A stretch of DNA of 64,000 nucleotides from the NCBI GenBank assembly GCA_037039685.1, contig JAWNGF010000010.1, forward strand, positions 1,426,001 through 1,490,000, given 5' to 3'. Positions 1 through 12,180 of this stretch are shown one piece after another. This stretch comes from Ceratobasidium sp. AG-K (Eukaryota > Basidiomycota > Agaricomycetes > Cantharellales > Ceratobasidiaceae). Every line of letters begins with the position of its first letter. The stretch's first letter is position 1. Position numbers and translations under genes: made by a program. Below the pieces are notes generated by a model. The model saw only the letters and a program-made list of their open reading frames with translations, ran no database searches and was not told the origin of the DNA.

Positions 1-179
1 ATCATCAGAGGAAACAACGGTTCCTGAAGCAAACAACATTACCAAAAAATGGCATAGCATCCACAACAAAGCAATTGCATCAATGGAAAGGCAAAGGCTC
101 CCAGAAGAAAGGGCAAAAATCGAGTACCAAGAAGGCAAACTAGTATGGCTGTTGGGAAGAAACATCCAATCAAAGAGAC
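1..179 (+). pseudogene. Ty3/gypsy pol fragment (Gy3-like)
   Basis: An open stretch on the plus strand matches, residue for residue with few changes, the part of the Gy3 pol between integrase and chromodomain (Gy3 region near 57.2-57.4 kb): SSEETTVPEAN, then a run ending VWLLGRNIQ. It is cut at the window edge on the left and by the Gy1 LTR at 180 on the right. It is therefore an older gypsy copy, in the opposite orientation to Gy1, next to which Gy1 now lies. Seen directly; the family assignment rests on similarity to Gy3 in this same window. Confidence 0.85.
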
Positions 180-601
180 TGTCACAACCCTAACCAAACC
201 TTGGAGGCCGAGACTCCACAGGCAGTGAGGATGGGGGTTGGGACAACAGCAAAGGTCGAATGGACAGCAACTAAGGCCTAAGTGAGTCACACAATGAGTG
301 ATGGGAAAACAACAAGAGAACAAGTCTTGTGGTAGCAAGACTTGTGTTGCTGGTATATGTACTATCTACTGTGGCTATGTACAATAGAGAGTATGCAACA
401 AAGGGGAGAAAGCAGGAGTCCAAGAGAAGCAAGGACAGAACAAAGGAGGCGTGACAAGTCCATGGAAAGTGAGGAAAGAGTGAAGCTAGCCAGGCAAGCA
501 TGTCCTGCGGTCATAGCTTACATAATAGCGACTAAATGCGCCAAGGTGAGCAGAATGAGACCAAACAGAGCAACAAACAAGGCAAACAAAAGGTCATGAC
601 A
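180..601 (-). repeat. Gy1 3' LTR
   Basis: 422-bp LTR that begins TGTCACAACC and ends GGTCATGACA in plus orientation. On its right (the internal side) lies the tract ctacccccctttc, which on the minus strand is an AAAGGGGGG polypurine tract ending 3 bases before the LTR. Its partner is at 12181-12603. Inverted repeat ACAAGTCTTG / CAAGACTTGT lies inside, next to the predicted transcript start. Confidence 0.92.
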
Positions 602-625
602 CTACCCCCCTTTCTAGGTTGGGGC

Positions 626-1123
626 CTACTTGGAAAAAGACAAAACAGTCATATCAGAAGGCCCGCGGGCCACAAGCACAAACTCCGCCCTGTCATCCAA
701 CACAAATGGGTCCTCAGCCATCCCATTTCCCTTACAAAAACCGCAATCCTCCTTGTCTGTCAAGTAGATGATGGGGTCGGCACATTCGCCATCCTGGGTG
801 AGGTCGATGACCTCGAATGGGTGGCCAAGACAGGCCTTGCACAAGGCGTCCATGATGCGGACTGCATCGTGGATGTCTTGAGCGTCAAGGGCAATCCAGT
901 TGCGCCAGCGCACAAGGGGCTTGTCCACAAAGGAGCGGGGGGCACAAGCTGACCAATAGCAGCCAGAGACAATGAAGTAGAAGGCCTGCTGGAGGCCTGA
1001 GTGCCAATAACGGCCCTCGTTGCAGGTGGATTTGAGCGTCTGTTTGAAGGATGCGAAGCAGGTATAGAGGTTGTCAGAGACGCGGACCATGAACGGGTTG
1101 GTGGATTGGCAGGGGGCAGGCAT
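626..1123 (-). CDS. Gy1 third ORF, unknown function
   Basis: An ORF of 165 codons starting at the ATG at 1123. It lies between the pol chromodomain and the polypurine tract, on the same strand as pol. It overlaps the out-of-frame tail of the pol ORF. The protein has scattered cysteines, including a CGFCKGNG stretch near the C-terminus, and a WRNWIALDAQD stretch; I recognise no domain. Chromoviruses usually have only gag and pol, so an ORF here is unusual. Gy3 has a different ORF in the same place. It stays open although gag and pol are broken, which hints at recent or separate constraint, but chance is possible. Confidence 0.5.
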   Translation of the reverse strand: MPAPCQSTNPFMVRVSDNLYTCFASFKQTLKSTCNEGRYWHSGLQQAFYFIVSGCYWSACAPRSFVDKPLVRWRNWIALDAQDIHDAVRIMDALCKACLGHPFEVIDLTQDGECADPIIYLTDKEDCGFCKGNGMAEDPFVLDDRAEFVLVARGPSDMTVLSFSK

Positions 1124-4100
1124 GGCGTAGAAGTGGGAGTACAAGGGGTGGATGTGTTAAGCACACAGGAGAGGAAAGTAAAAACTTTTTGGTGGGGAGC
1201 TTGGACTCCCGCCGCTTCTTTAATATGTTTGGAATGCCAAATGGGCCGTTCTTCCTTTTCTTTGGCGGCTGAATTGTCCTTTGTCTCCTCATGGCAACGC
1301 TTCCTTGTAACCTTGGGGACTTCCTTGATGGCTTCTGGATGTTCCTGGTGGAACTTGCTAATGAGTTCTGGTGCGTTGCCAAGGTTCTCCACTGGTTCCC
1401 AGGAATTGTGTTCTGACATGTAGCCCTTCCACTTGACATAGTACTTGAGGATTCCTCTTTCCACCTTGGAGGACAGGATCTGTTCAACTTCATATTCTTC
1501 CTCACCCTCAGGGGTCTCAATGGGTGGTGGTGGTTCAATAACGCGTCCCTCAATCTCATCTTCTTCATACTTGGCAAGGCGGGATACGTTGACTACTGGA
1601 TGCATGGTCATGGATGGTGGAAGTTCCAGTTTGTACGCATTCCTTCCAACTGCTTCCAAGATTGTGAAAGGGCCCAGACGCTTGTGAGAAAGTTTGATTG
1701 ATGGTCCATTCAAAGAGATGTGATCATGACTGAGCCAAACTTTGTCCCCAATGATGAAGGGATCCTCTAGACGCCGTTGGTCCGCATATTCCTTGTCCCG
1801 TTCTTTACTCAGGGTCAGGCTTGCTTTGGCTTCTTCCAGGTTGTTGTGGATGCGCTGGGCGTGAGCCGAGGCTTCTGGAACTGAACTGTCTTCTAATGGT
1901 GTGCCATCAATGGAGGGGTGATGAGCCGAGTTGGCAAAGAAAGGGGTCATGCCAATGCTAGAGTGGAAGGAATTGTTATACGCAAATTTGGCAAAGGGAA
2001 GCAAAGAAGCCCAATCATGCTGTCTAAAGGATACATAGGTCCGCAGGAAGGCCTCTACCATTTGGTTGATTCATTCCGTCTGGCCATCTGTCTCAGGGTG
2101 ATAAGCAGTAGAGAGTCTGGGTCTAATCTTCAAGGCCTGATAGAGTTCTCTCATGAACCTTGATGCAAAGGTGGGGCCTTGATCTGACACGACTGTTTCT
2201 GGGGTACCATGCAGCTTCCAACAGTGTTCCATGAACAATTCTGCTAACTTGGGGGATGTGATCTTCTTGGTACAGGGAATGAAGTGTGCCATTTTTGTGA
2301 GTGTGTTGACAATAACCAGAATAGAGTCTAGGCCTCTTGATAGGGGTAGTTTGACAATCATATCAACCCAAATGTGTTGCCAGGGTTTAGGGGGGAGCTC
2401 TAGTGGTTGCAATTCTCCTAGGGGGCGCTGGTTGATTGGTTTGCTTTGTTGGCACAAGTCGCAGGATGACATGTATTTGTTGATAAATGCCTTCATTGAT
2501 GGCCACCAGTATTCCCGCTTGATCAATTCCAAAGTCTTTGCTTGCCCCATGTGACCGGCTGCCTTGTTGTCATGATGGAGTTCCAAGATTTGTCGCTTGA
2601 GCTTGTTGTTGCTAGGAACATAGACCCAACCTTTCCTGTATAGCAAGTTATTTTGGATCTTCCAATCCTCAAATTCCTTCTGGACTGTGGCAGGTGCTTT
2701 CTTGGGTTGATTGCTGAGGAACGCCCAAATGGACTGGATGTATTTGTCACTTGGCAGCTGATTTTGAATGGAAGTGTGAATCTCTGCCGTTGATGCTATG
2801 CCAGTAGATGTTTCTTTGGCCAAATTGATGAAGATGTGAGGTGCAAGTAGGGGTCTTTGAGGGACTACCCCCCCTTCTAGATCGTGGTCGCTCCACTGAC
2901 TGAGTGCATTGGCTTTTCCATTGAGTCTGCCAGCCCAATATTTGATCTGGAAATTGAATTCTGACAGGAAGACCGCCCATCTGTTTTGACGCTTGGTGAG
3001 GACTTTGGAGGTCATGAAATACTCTAGATTCCTATGATTGGTGATGAGTAGAACTGGAATTTCTGTTCCTTCCAATAGATGACGCCATTCCTTGAAAGCT
3101 TTGATAATTGCCAGGAGTTCCTTATCAAAAATATCGTAGTTTTGCTCTCCTGGTGATAGGCTCTTGGACATGAAAGCAACAGGATGCAGTTTGCTATCCA
3201 TTCCATATTGACTAAGGACCGCTCCCGTGGCTTTGTCTGATGCGTCACATTCAATGATGAACCCTTTTTCTTGATCTGGTTGTAACAGGATGGGTGCTTG
3301 TAGAAATTCCTGGATCATTCTTTCAAAGCTAGCCTGTGTCTCTGCATTCCATTCCCATGGTTTCCCTTTCATAGTGAGGTCATAGAGGGGTCTGGCAATG
3401 TGCGTATAACCCTTGATGAACCCCCTGTAGAAGTTTGCAAATCCCAGAAAGGTTTGAACATCAGTAACATTCCTTGGAACTGGCCATTTTTTGATTGCCA
3501 ACACTTTTTCTTCCTGCATCTCAACTGCTTCTCCCAAAATTACCAAGCCTAAATAGTCCACTTTTGGCACATGGAACAAACATTTCTTGAGGGAGCAATA
3601 GCAGCCCATCCGTTGTAGTCTACGCAGTACTTCTTTGACATGAGCGGGGTGTTCTTCTGGGTTTTTGGAGATGATCAAGATGTCGTCAATGTAAATTTCC
3701 ACATAGACTCCTTTGATGTCCCTGAATTCTGTGTCCATCATGTTCTGGAAGGTTACTGGTGCATTGGTCAGACCAAACGGCATGACCTTGGTTTCATAAA
3801 GGCCGTATTTTGTTCTAAACACCATTTTGTATAGGTCTTCTTCAGCAACCCTGACCATGTTGTAACCAGATTTTAAATCCAATTTGGTGAAGATCTTGGC
3901 TCCTTTAACTCATTTGATGAGATCATCAGTCCTTGGGAGTGGGTAACGGTTTTTCTTTGTCCACCTGTTTAAGTACCTGTAGTCCATGCACAGTCTTGGT
4001 GGCTGGGGAATGCTGTCAATATCATGGCGACGGACAAACATGACTGGTGACGCCCATTCAGAGGTGGATGGAACAATGAATCCCTTTTCCAAGTTTTTGT

Positions 4101-4752
4101 CAATCCATGCTTTCAGGATTTGGTCTTCTTCTTTGGTTAACAAATAGACCACCCCAATCTTGGGTTTAGCACCAGGTTCCAGTTCAATTTTGAGGTCATA
4201 GGGTTGATGTGGTGGGAGTTTATCAACTTCTTTTGCGACAAAAACATCCTGAAACTCCAGATACTTGTTGGGAAGCTTTCCCACTACCCCCCCTTCTAAT
4301 GCGCTGCACTCTCCGTAAAGACATTCAGACGCACAGAAGTGTGAATTGAATTCTAGTGTTCCTCCTGTCCAATCAATTTGTGGATTATGCTTTTTCAACC
4401 ATGGTATGCCTAAGACTACTGTGTGTTGTCCCAAAGGCGCTACATTGCAAGTGATTTCCTCCACATGATTGTTCATAATAATTTGGAAGGTAGCCTCCCG
4501 CTCAATAAGTCCATTTGCTATTGGCCGTCCATGAATGACCTGCACCTGCTGCGCCACTTTCTTCTTTTTTGTAGGGATTTTATGTTTAGCAATATATTCG
4601 GAATTAATGAAGTTTCCGGAGGCACCGGAGTCAATCATAGCAACTGTGATAAGGTTTTTCAGGCTTTTGATTGTTATTGGCACACGGAGTTGGTCTGCGT
4701 ATTTGGTGGAACATAAATGTATTTTGTTTACAGACTGATTTTGATTCTCCAT
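760..4752 (-). pseudogene. Gy1 pol (PR-RT-RH-IN-chromodomain), broken
   Basis: Reading from 4752 downward: aspartic protease (MIDSGASGNF), reverse transcriptase with intact YIDD, RNase H (ECDAS start), integrase with HHCC zinc finger (H..H..CDLC) and D,D,E (SDQGPTF; HPETDGQTE), then a chromodomain (EYEVEQIL...YYVKWKGY..NSWEP). In-frame TGA codons interrupt it between PR/RT (about 3907) and after the integrase Glu (2071-2073, where relatives have Arg-Ile-Asn). Both fit loss of a CGA arginine codon by C-to-T. The tail beyond the chromodomain runs to 760 in a low-complexity frame that overlaps the third ORF. The chromodomain places it among chromoviruses; the element is not functional. Confidence 0.9.
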
Positions 4753-4799
4753 AGCAACACAATCTAATTCTGTCTTCAGGGTGCCTGATGCTCCCTTCA

Positions 4800-6810
4800 G
4801 ACACTGCCTTTTCCCAATTCCTCATCAGAAACTTCCTCCAAAGCGGCTATTTTGATGACGCAATTTTTGGCAATATGACCCTTCTTTTGACAGTGTCCCA
4901 ACTTGGGTCAATTAGGTATATGAAAGGTTAAGCGGTTTGACTTAGATAAGTCTTAGAACCCAAGGAGTAGTGATAGTAAGAGGATTTGATTGAGCAAGTC
5001 GTAGTGGAGAGGAGGTCAAGCCTTGCCGTTAACCGGCTTGACCTCTGGGTTTATATACATGAGGGATCAAAGCCACGTCATCATCTATCAGTATGGGAAA
5101 GCCGAGTACAACTGATGATAAGCAAGATAAGAGATATGACTTGACATTCTGGAAGTTCCGGAAGCATCACCAATATCAAATGAAAAGACAAATACATCAC
5201 CTGATACAAGCTAAGCGCCAGAGGACATTTGTACCAAAAACGGAAAGTGTTCGGAAAAAAAGATATAAAATCAGAATAAAATGTCTGAGCTTAGTCAGCT
5301 CATGACAGACAGCAGTAACAGGTGAGTTCCAAACTGCTGGATGCTGCCAACTCAACTCCTGCCATCATGTGAGTATTTAAGTGTAGGTAGGGGAATGGAA
5401 GTTTGCTTTCAGATCCGTCTTCCCATTTGATAGTAGGAATCTTGAACCCTTTCTTGTTCTTGCCAATCTTTGTAATTTGTCCCCTGGTTGCGCCTTTTGG
5501 TCCCATGGTGTAAATCTTGTCCCCTTCCTTGAATTCCGTCTTCTGTGCTGTTGCACTCGTGGTCACCTTTTTGAAGGTTCCGCTTGGTGTCGCCTTCTCC
5601 AGGCCCTTGGCCTTTTTCTCCAAATTTCATGCAATAAGGTTTGCGTCAATCCTAGACGCATGATTCATCAACTGTGTGAGGGTAACAGCGTGGCAATCAA
5701 TGTTTTGAATTGACATGACATCCTGGATTTTGTCCTTGAGGCCAGAATAAAAATCGTCTTTGAGGGTAGTCTCATTGTAGCCCAGAGCACTGGAGTAAGT
5801 TCGGAAATTTGAAATATAATCGACCACCGACTTGGTTTGTTTCAGATTTCGATATTTCTGCCAGTAAACTTCCGCTTGCTCTACCTTGCCAAAGGCCTCT
5901 TTGAAGGCTTCTTCAAAGAGGGTCATGTTGTTAAGGATTGGTTGAGGGACACCAGCCATTTCCTGCTCAAGGAAAGGACAAATCATTCCCTGGCTTCCCC
6001 CCTCAGGTATGAAATGATGAAGAGGATCTGCTGATCCACTGTATTGTAATGCAGGTCTGAGGTACTGATGTAGAGGTTGCAGGCAAAGGTAAAGTCCCTA
6101 GCCTTCTGACCGCGTTTGCCATTGTACTCAGGGGGTTTGCTGGCCAAACTCTTTTTGGAAGTCCGGGGGGCAGCAGGAGTAGTGCTAGTGGCAGGTGGAG
6201 CCACAGGGGCTGGACCAAGTGTAAATCGCTCAATAGACCTTCCTAGCGCTTGTTGATTAAGAGGGGCCCTGCCCTGAGGTTGCGATGCGTTGAGATTTCC
6301 CCCTCTTCCTTGGTTACCAGGCTGATAAGCGTGTCCCCCAGCCTGGCGAATCAGAATGTCCATATTGTTTTGCATAGTATTGAGGAGCGCTTGATTGATT
6401 TGAACGTCGGCTTGAGTGGCTTGAATGTTTTGAAGGTTTAGGTCACCATCCCCTGAATTGTAGAGTATCCATTGGTGGATATTATCAACACATCTACTAG
6501 TGATTTCGACTTGTTGTGCGATTCTAAGTAGGAAGGCAGCGATATCCTCATTGGTGGTCCCACAAGTGTTGTACCATTGACCACTTTCTAGATGGCTCTT
6601 GATATATTGGTCTGATGGTCTGGTTTCCACTCGTCCACTTGCTTCTGGTTCCAGGGCTTGGAGATCCCCAGTGCGCATGGAGGCATTATTGCGGTTTGCG
6701 TTGGGTGGCAACAATGTAGCCACTGGGGCCCCTACACCAAATGATACTTGATACAGCTTGGTTCCCTGAACTGAAGGATCCAATTGGGAGGTCCCTGTCT
6801 CGCCTGACAT
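4800..6810 (-). pseudogene. Gy1 gag, broken and split by a solo LTR
   Basis: The likely start ATG is at 6810 (MSGETGTS). A Gln/Asn/Pro-rich N-terminal half is followed by a capsid-like domain (about 5640-6150) and a basic C-terminal part. A frameshift/stop occurs near 5983 and a TGA near 5630. The CCHC zinc knuckle lies at about 4850-5325 and is split by the solo LTR at 4894-5307. If the LTR and one copy of the 5-bp TSD are ignored, the reading frame across the junction gives a standard C-X2-C-X4-H-X4-C spacing. The start codon lies 26 bases from the CopA insertion, so the leader is displaced to 11696-12180. Confidence 0.85.
4894..5307. repeat. Solo LTR of the Gy2 family
   Basis: A 414-bp LTR (TGTCCCAACTTGGG...CAGCTCATGACA) of the same length and family as those at 49015, 55544 and 61292. 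It is flanked by a perfect 5-bp TSD GACAG (4889-4893 and 5308-5312). No internal sequence remains, so it is the product of LTR-LTR recombination after insertion into the Gy1 gag. It keeps the TATA-like tract and the GAGGTCAAGCC / GGCTTGACCTC inverted repeat. Confidence 0.95.
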
Positions 6811-6835
6811 GATGCCGGTTGCACTTGGAATCTGG

Positions 6836-7107
6836 TGTTGAATATTCAGTCTCATACGTGTATATATGTGTATCACGTGATTGTGTTCCACATGGACATG
6901 CGCTTTGGTAAAAAATTTTGTCCTCAGTTCTCTACTCTCAAGTAGTACGAGCTGAGGTATAGTTTAGATTTTACCTTTTATATTCATTTGCTTATATTAC
7001 CTGTAGTTACATTGATATCCAGGTATATATATGCTCAGTGCTCTACTCTCAAGTAGTACAAGCTGAGTTACATTGATATCCAGCCCAACACTGCGCTAAT
7101 CTCAAGA
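6836..7107 (+). repeat. CopA 5' LTR
   Basis: 272 bp, starts TGTTGAATATTC. It contains two copies of a hairpin block with outer stem CTCAG/CTGAG and inner stem CTACT/AGTAG (near 6928-6960 and 7036-7065), separated by a TA-rich stretch with tatatata. The primer-binding site GGTTATGAGCCC follows directly at 7108. This site is complementary to the anticodon arm of initiator tRNA-Met. Confidence 0.93.
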
Positions 7108-7111
7108 GGTT

Positions 7112-10100
7112 ATGAGCCCTGGTAGCGTCAAAAGTGAAGAACCAGAGAACCCAGAAAACGCTGTAAACGTTACTACTACTACAATGGCATTGACCGACGC
7201 TTACCTTAGCAAGAAAACCTACAAGATCCCGCTCCTGAAGGACAACGGATCCAACTATAGCTCATGGAAGTTCTGCCAAACAACAGTCCTGCAAATTTGG
7301 GGACTGCTCAAGATCGCGTATGGCACAGAAATGCCGCCTGAACCGCTCACCGAGACCGAGAAAAAGGACTCTGCCAAAGTATCAGCCAATAAAATCGAAA
7401 TTGAACAATGGCAGAAGCGAGACGACAACGCATTCGCTCAGATTACCCTGAATATGGAAGACGGAGCAATGGCCGACGTGATTGAGACGACATTGGCGCA
7501 CAAAGCATGGATGAAAGTTGTCAAACGCTGGGAAGGAAAAGGAATGCAATTGCTATCCTTTTACTATCAGCAATTCATGAGTGCAAAAATCGAGGAGGAA
7601 GAAGACTTATCTGCCAAGTTTAACAACATCCGATCGATTGCCTCCAAGATGAAGACACTCGGAGAAGCAGTGACCAACCTTATGCTTGCACAAGTCTTCA
7701 TGAATGCGCTCCCCCCGTCCTATGTGATTGTCAGCACGGTCATCCAGACATCCACTCAGACCAGCCTCATCACGCCCGACATGGTTGTCAAAGCGGCATT
7801 AGCTGAAGAAGAACGACGGAAGACAGGAGGCGGACTCACAGCAATGTTTGCTCAAGCCCCAAAGCCAAAATCCAAGAAACTGAGCGACCTGAAAGGGAAG
7901 AAAAAGGCCAAAGGCCCCCTATGCAACAACTGCACCAAGCCCGGGCACACCAAGAAGGAATGCTGGGTGAGAGGAGGCGGAGCCAAAGGGACCGGACCAC
8001 ACCAAAAGCGACAAGCCGCTAAGTCAACTGAATCAAAAACAAGCAAATCAAGTAACGCACCTAAAACCGAATTGGCAAAAGTGGTCCTCACAGCCGAAGA
8101 ACCCAATGATATGCCATTGATATATGCGATGCCAGCCGTGGACAATCAGTCAGCTAGAGACACGTGGCTGCTCGATTCGGGAGCGTCAAAACACATGACC
8201 CGAAATTGAGAATGGTTTTTGACTTACCAACCTCTGTTACCACCAATCGCCGTTTGAGTGGGCAACGGGAATATGATAAATGCGACCGGAATCGGCCGTG
8301 TCCAGCTTATGCTATGCAACGGAACCCGTAAGGAGACCAACATGTCAATCAACAGTGTATTGCACGTACCGGGACTTCATGCCAGTCTGATGTCCATCAG
8401 ACAACTCGCCAAACGTGGCACTTTTGTTCTTTTTGCCAAAAGTGAGGCAAGACTCCCGGCAAACGATGGCCGTGGACCCAAGATTGGCTACGCACGCAAG
8501 TTAGGCGTCAAACTTTACCGACTAAATGCGCACATTAAACATGCAGAACCGACCGCCCATGTTGCCATTGTCGAATCGGAGAACCTGAACAATGAGGATG
8601 ACCTAGAAGCAAGCAAATTCATTGCATATACGGCCAGTCACATCACCCAAGCCAATCTACATACCTGGCATTGTCGCCTAGGACACATAAACTACAAGTA
8701 TGTCCTAGATATGGTCAGAAAGGGCGTTGTACGAGGGATGGACATTGTAGGCAGTCGCTTACCACTGCAATCACAATGTGAGCCGTGCCTCAAAGGCAAG
8801 CAAACCCACGCCCCATTTCCAACGTCGACAAATTGAGCGTCCAATGTACTCGAGTTACTCCATAGCAATCTACATGGGCCTGCCACTGTTCAAGCCATTC
8901 AAGGTTATCAGTACTTCGCTGGCACGATTGACAACAAGTCCCGCAAGATATTTGTTCACTTACTTAAGCATAAAAACAACTACTTGAATCACTTCAAGGA
9001 GTTGAAACCGTCAATTGAGAATCTGACAGGCAAGTGGATCAAGCACTTACAAACGGATGGCGGAGGCGAATATGCATCAAATGCTTTTGAAGCATGGCTG
9101 AAATCGCACGGAATCGAGCACCAGAAGACCGAGGCGGATTCTTCAGCAAGCAATGGCGTAGCAGAGCAAGCAATTCGTACATTAAATGATAGTCAACAAG
9201 CGATGCAAGCGGATGCAGACTTACCTGACAAATATTGGGGACTTGCAATCATTCACGCCGCATACATCTGGAATGTAACGCCAAAAGATTGCTTGACGGT
9301 AAAACCCCGGACAAAAATTTCACGGGCAAGCTACCCGACATCTCCTGACTCCGCACCTTTGGCTGCAAGGCATGGGCTCAAGTACCCAATGGTCAACGTA
9401 CCAAGCTACAGGCAAGATTGATTGAGTGTACTTACCTTGGATTCGCCCCAAATCAAAAGGCGCATATTCTCATTCAGCGCTTGATTGGTCGCGTAATCAC
9501 CTCACGTGACGTTGTATTTGATGAGGGAGGCAAGATGCGACAACGCATGATAATTGAAGATTTTGAGGACAAGTTCCCAGAACAAGTGGGCAATCAGGAG
9601 CACCAGGAGCCAACGCCTGAAATCATCATCAAGCCAGAGCCAGTAAGCCAACAAGAATCTGATGCCGAGCCAACAAGCAATTCCCCCATTGAGCCAGAGC
9701 CGCCAGCGAAACAGCCTGAGCCTCCACGTCGATCAGGTTGAGCTACTAGACCGCCACTACGATACGGAGCTGAAGTGGGCATGCAGAACGAGACTGCCAC
9801 ATGAACCAATAAGCTGACAACTGAGAGCGCCCTAAATGCGCTAATTGAACATCCCCCCGACACCTATGCCAAAGCTATGGCACAACCAGACACCAATCTA
9901 TGGCTCAAAGCTATGATTGAAGAAATCAAATCGATTACTGAGTATAAAGTTTGGAAACCGGCTGATAGACCAACTCACAAAAGGGTCATCAAATGTCGCT
10001 GGGTGTACGCATATAAGCGCAACGTCAATGGCAAAATCCTCAAATACAAAGCCCGACTCATTGCCAAGGGTTTCCTTCAAGCTCCAGGTGTCGATTATGT

Positions 10101-11379
10101 TGAGATCTCGTTGCCAGTGGCCGCATCAGACGCATATAGGGTGCTTTTCAGCATCGTTGCAAGCAAAGACCTCGAGCTCCTTCAGCTTGATATCAAAACG
10201 GCGTTCCTACACGGCGTTGTCAAGGAAGAGCTCTACATGGAGCAACCCGAGGGATTTGCCAAAGGCGATCACGTCTGGCAACTTGTTAAAGCGTTATACG
10301 GTCTGAAACAAGCCGCTTGAGCATTCTACCTTTGACTTAAGGAGGTTCTCGAAGTGATCGGATTCACAAGAACCAAAAGCAACCACGCCGTATTCATTCA
10401 GCGGGATGGCGATAATTTAGCGATAATTTTAGCTCATGTGGACGACATGCTCCTAGCTGGCAAACCTCTCTCGTTTCTAGAGGAAATCAAGTCGAAAATG
10501 CGCGAATTGTTCGACATTGTCGATCTAGGCAAGGCATGCATGTTCATCGGAGTTGAAATTGAGCGCAATCGCGCTGCTGGCACGCTCAAAATTTGTCAAA
10601 AACGGTACATTAGCGACATATTAGCTCGATTCAGCATGACCAAGTCCAAGCCATGGGATACACCAATGGCAGAGTCACCAAATCTACCCAAACTCAACGC
10701 TCCTACTGTTGATTGGACGCTCTATCAACGTGGAGTCGGATTGCTCATGTATGCAATGATTTCAACTCGTCCCAACATCGCTTTTGCGACCGGATTGCTT
10801 GCCCAACACGCCGCTAATCCTGGCGACAAGCATTGGTCAGCATTCAAACGGGTTCTACGGTACCTACAAGGCACAAAAGCACTTGGGATTGTATTCGAAT
10901 GATCAAAATTGTCAAAGCCGATTGGATATGTTGACTCAGACTATGCTGGCAATCCTAATACGGGTTGATTGACTACTGGTTGGATCTTCCAACAAGCCAG
11001 AGGAAGCATCGCTTGGTCATCCCAAAAACAACCAACGATTTCATTGTCAAGTACCGAGGCTGAATATGTCGCTGCTGCAAGTGCCACCCGCCAATTGATT
11101 TGGCTTTGTCAATTTCTTGAAGAACTTGGAGTTTTGTCAAAAGGTCCGACAACTTTGCTTACCGACAATCAATTGAGCATTGCATTGGCCAAGAATCCCG
11201 TTAATCATCAAAATACAAAACATATTTGAGTAAAACATCATTTTATTTGAGAGGTGATTGCACTTCACAAAGTCGACCTTCAATTTATTCCGACCAAACA
11301 ACAGGTTGCCAATGCGCTTACTAAACCACTTGGTTGCATCAAATTCCCTGGTTTTGTTACTGGGATGGGAATGTTTTAA
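7112..11379 (+). pseudogene. CopA gag-pol polyprotein pseudogene
   Basis: Starts at ATG 7112, inside the primer-binding site. Order: gag with CCHC knuckle (CNNCTKPGHTKKEC), protease (LLDSGASKHM), integrase (HHCC, then D-D-E with TDGGGEYASN), reverse transcriptase (YVDD-like motif as LAHVDDMLLA), and RNase H ending at 11379 (GMGMF stop), which is the copia order. In-frame TGA stops occur at 8207, 8834, 9739, 9802, 10318, 10333, 10900, 10966, 11227 and 11248, nearly all where CopB has CGA. A one-base deletion lies near 9290. It is non-functional. Confidence 0.95.
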
Positions 11380-11418
11380 ATCCTTTCATTTCATTTTTTG
11401 CATAATCCTGAGTGGGCG

Positions 11419-11690
11419 TGTTGAATATTCAGTCTTATATGTGTATATATGTGTATCACATGATTCTGTTCCACATGGACACACGCTTTGGTAAAAAATT
11501 TTGTCCTCAGTTCTCTACTCTCAAGTAGTACGAGCTGAGGTATAGTTTAGATTTTATCTTTTATATTCATTTGCTTATATTACCTGTAGTTACATTGATA
11601 TCCAGGTATATATATGCTCAGTTCTCTACTCTCAAGTAGTACGAGCTGAGTTACATTGATATCCAGCCCAACACTGTGCTAATCTCAAGA
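11419..11690 (+). repeat. CopA 3' LTR
   Basis: 272 bp, near-identical to the 5' LTR at 6836-7107 with a few transitions (for example ACATGATTCTG against ACGTGATTGTG). It is followed by the TSD TCTGG. Confidence 0.94.
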
Positions 11691-11695
11691 TCTGG

Positions 11696-12180
11696 GATGT
11701 TGAGCGTCCTAGGCCAAAAGTTCTACTGATGCGTCCTGAAACCAATTCCCCCTGTGGGTAAACCGACATGAGCTATAATAAGTGCGCTTCCTGGTGCGCT
11801 GCAACCAAATATGGCTAGTAGTGTTGATTATCAAAAATGAAAAGTCCCCTGGGTAGAGATAGATAGAAGGGGGAACCTAGTTGATGGTAGGTTCAAGGCA
11901 AAAGTGTCAGAGGTCCTTGTTCCAATAGAATATATGAGTGGCGCTTCCTGATTAGGTGGCAACGGCTCAGTGATATCAGAGGATAGGGGATGTTGTCAAC
12001 ATGCTAATGGATGCAAGCTGCAATATGCCTTGACGTGTAAATGATGCAGGGGAGAGATAGGGGTATTAGCTATCAATGGTGAAGGGTGTGCAGTGCTCAG
12101 AGATAACCCAGTGATGATAAACCTGGTTCCAACAGTGACAAAGACTGTATCCGCGACAAAGGCAAAAAGACTTGTTCTAG
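11696..12180 (-). other. Gy1 5' leader with self-priming site
   Basis: This 485-bp stretch is the Gy1 region between the 5' LTR and the CopA insertion; it has no ORF. At its right end, in the sense of the element, the 12 bases AGAACAAGTCTT (minus strand, 12178-12167) start 2 bases from the LTR. They are exactly complementary to AAGACTTGTTCT on the minus strand of the LTR (12329-12318), about 30 bases downstream of a TATA-like motif (12354-12360). No tRNA 3'-end match is evident. This is the arrangement of Tf1/sushi-type self-primed elements. Confidence 0.65.

Larger units (their letters stand above)
6836..11690 (+). mobile_element. CopA: Ty1/copia element, CpG-mutated
   Basis: A 4855-bp element with two 272-bp LTRs (6836-7107, 11419-11690), flanked by a perfect TSD TCTGG (6831-6835, 11691-11695). 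It is inserted in the leader of Gy1. The polyprotein is riddled with TGA stops. It is closely related to CopB (14856-19763), and most differences are CpG in CopB against TpG or CpA in CopA. The LTR 3' end is CAAGA where the terminus should be CAACA. Confidence 0.96.

Noticed and set aside
7852..8145. Open frames on the minus strand inside the copia elements (also at 15868-16179 and 17038-17448)
   Set aside because: They are antisense shadows of the gag and integrase frames; they recur only because the copia copies are similar.
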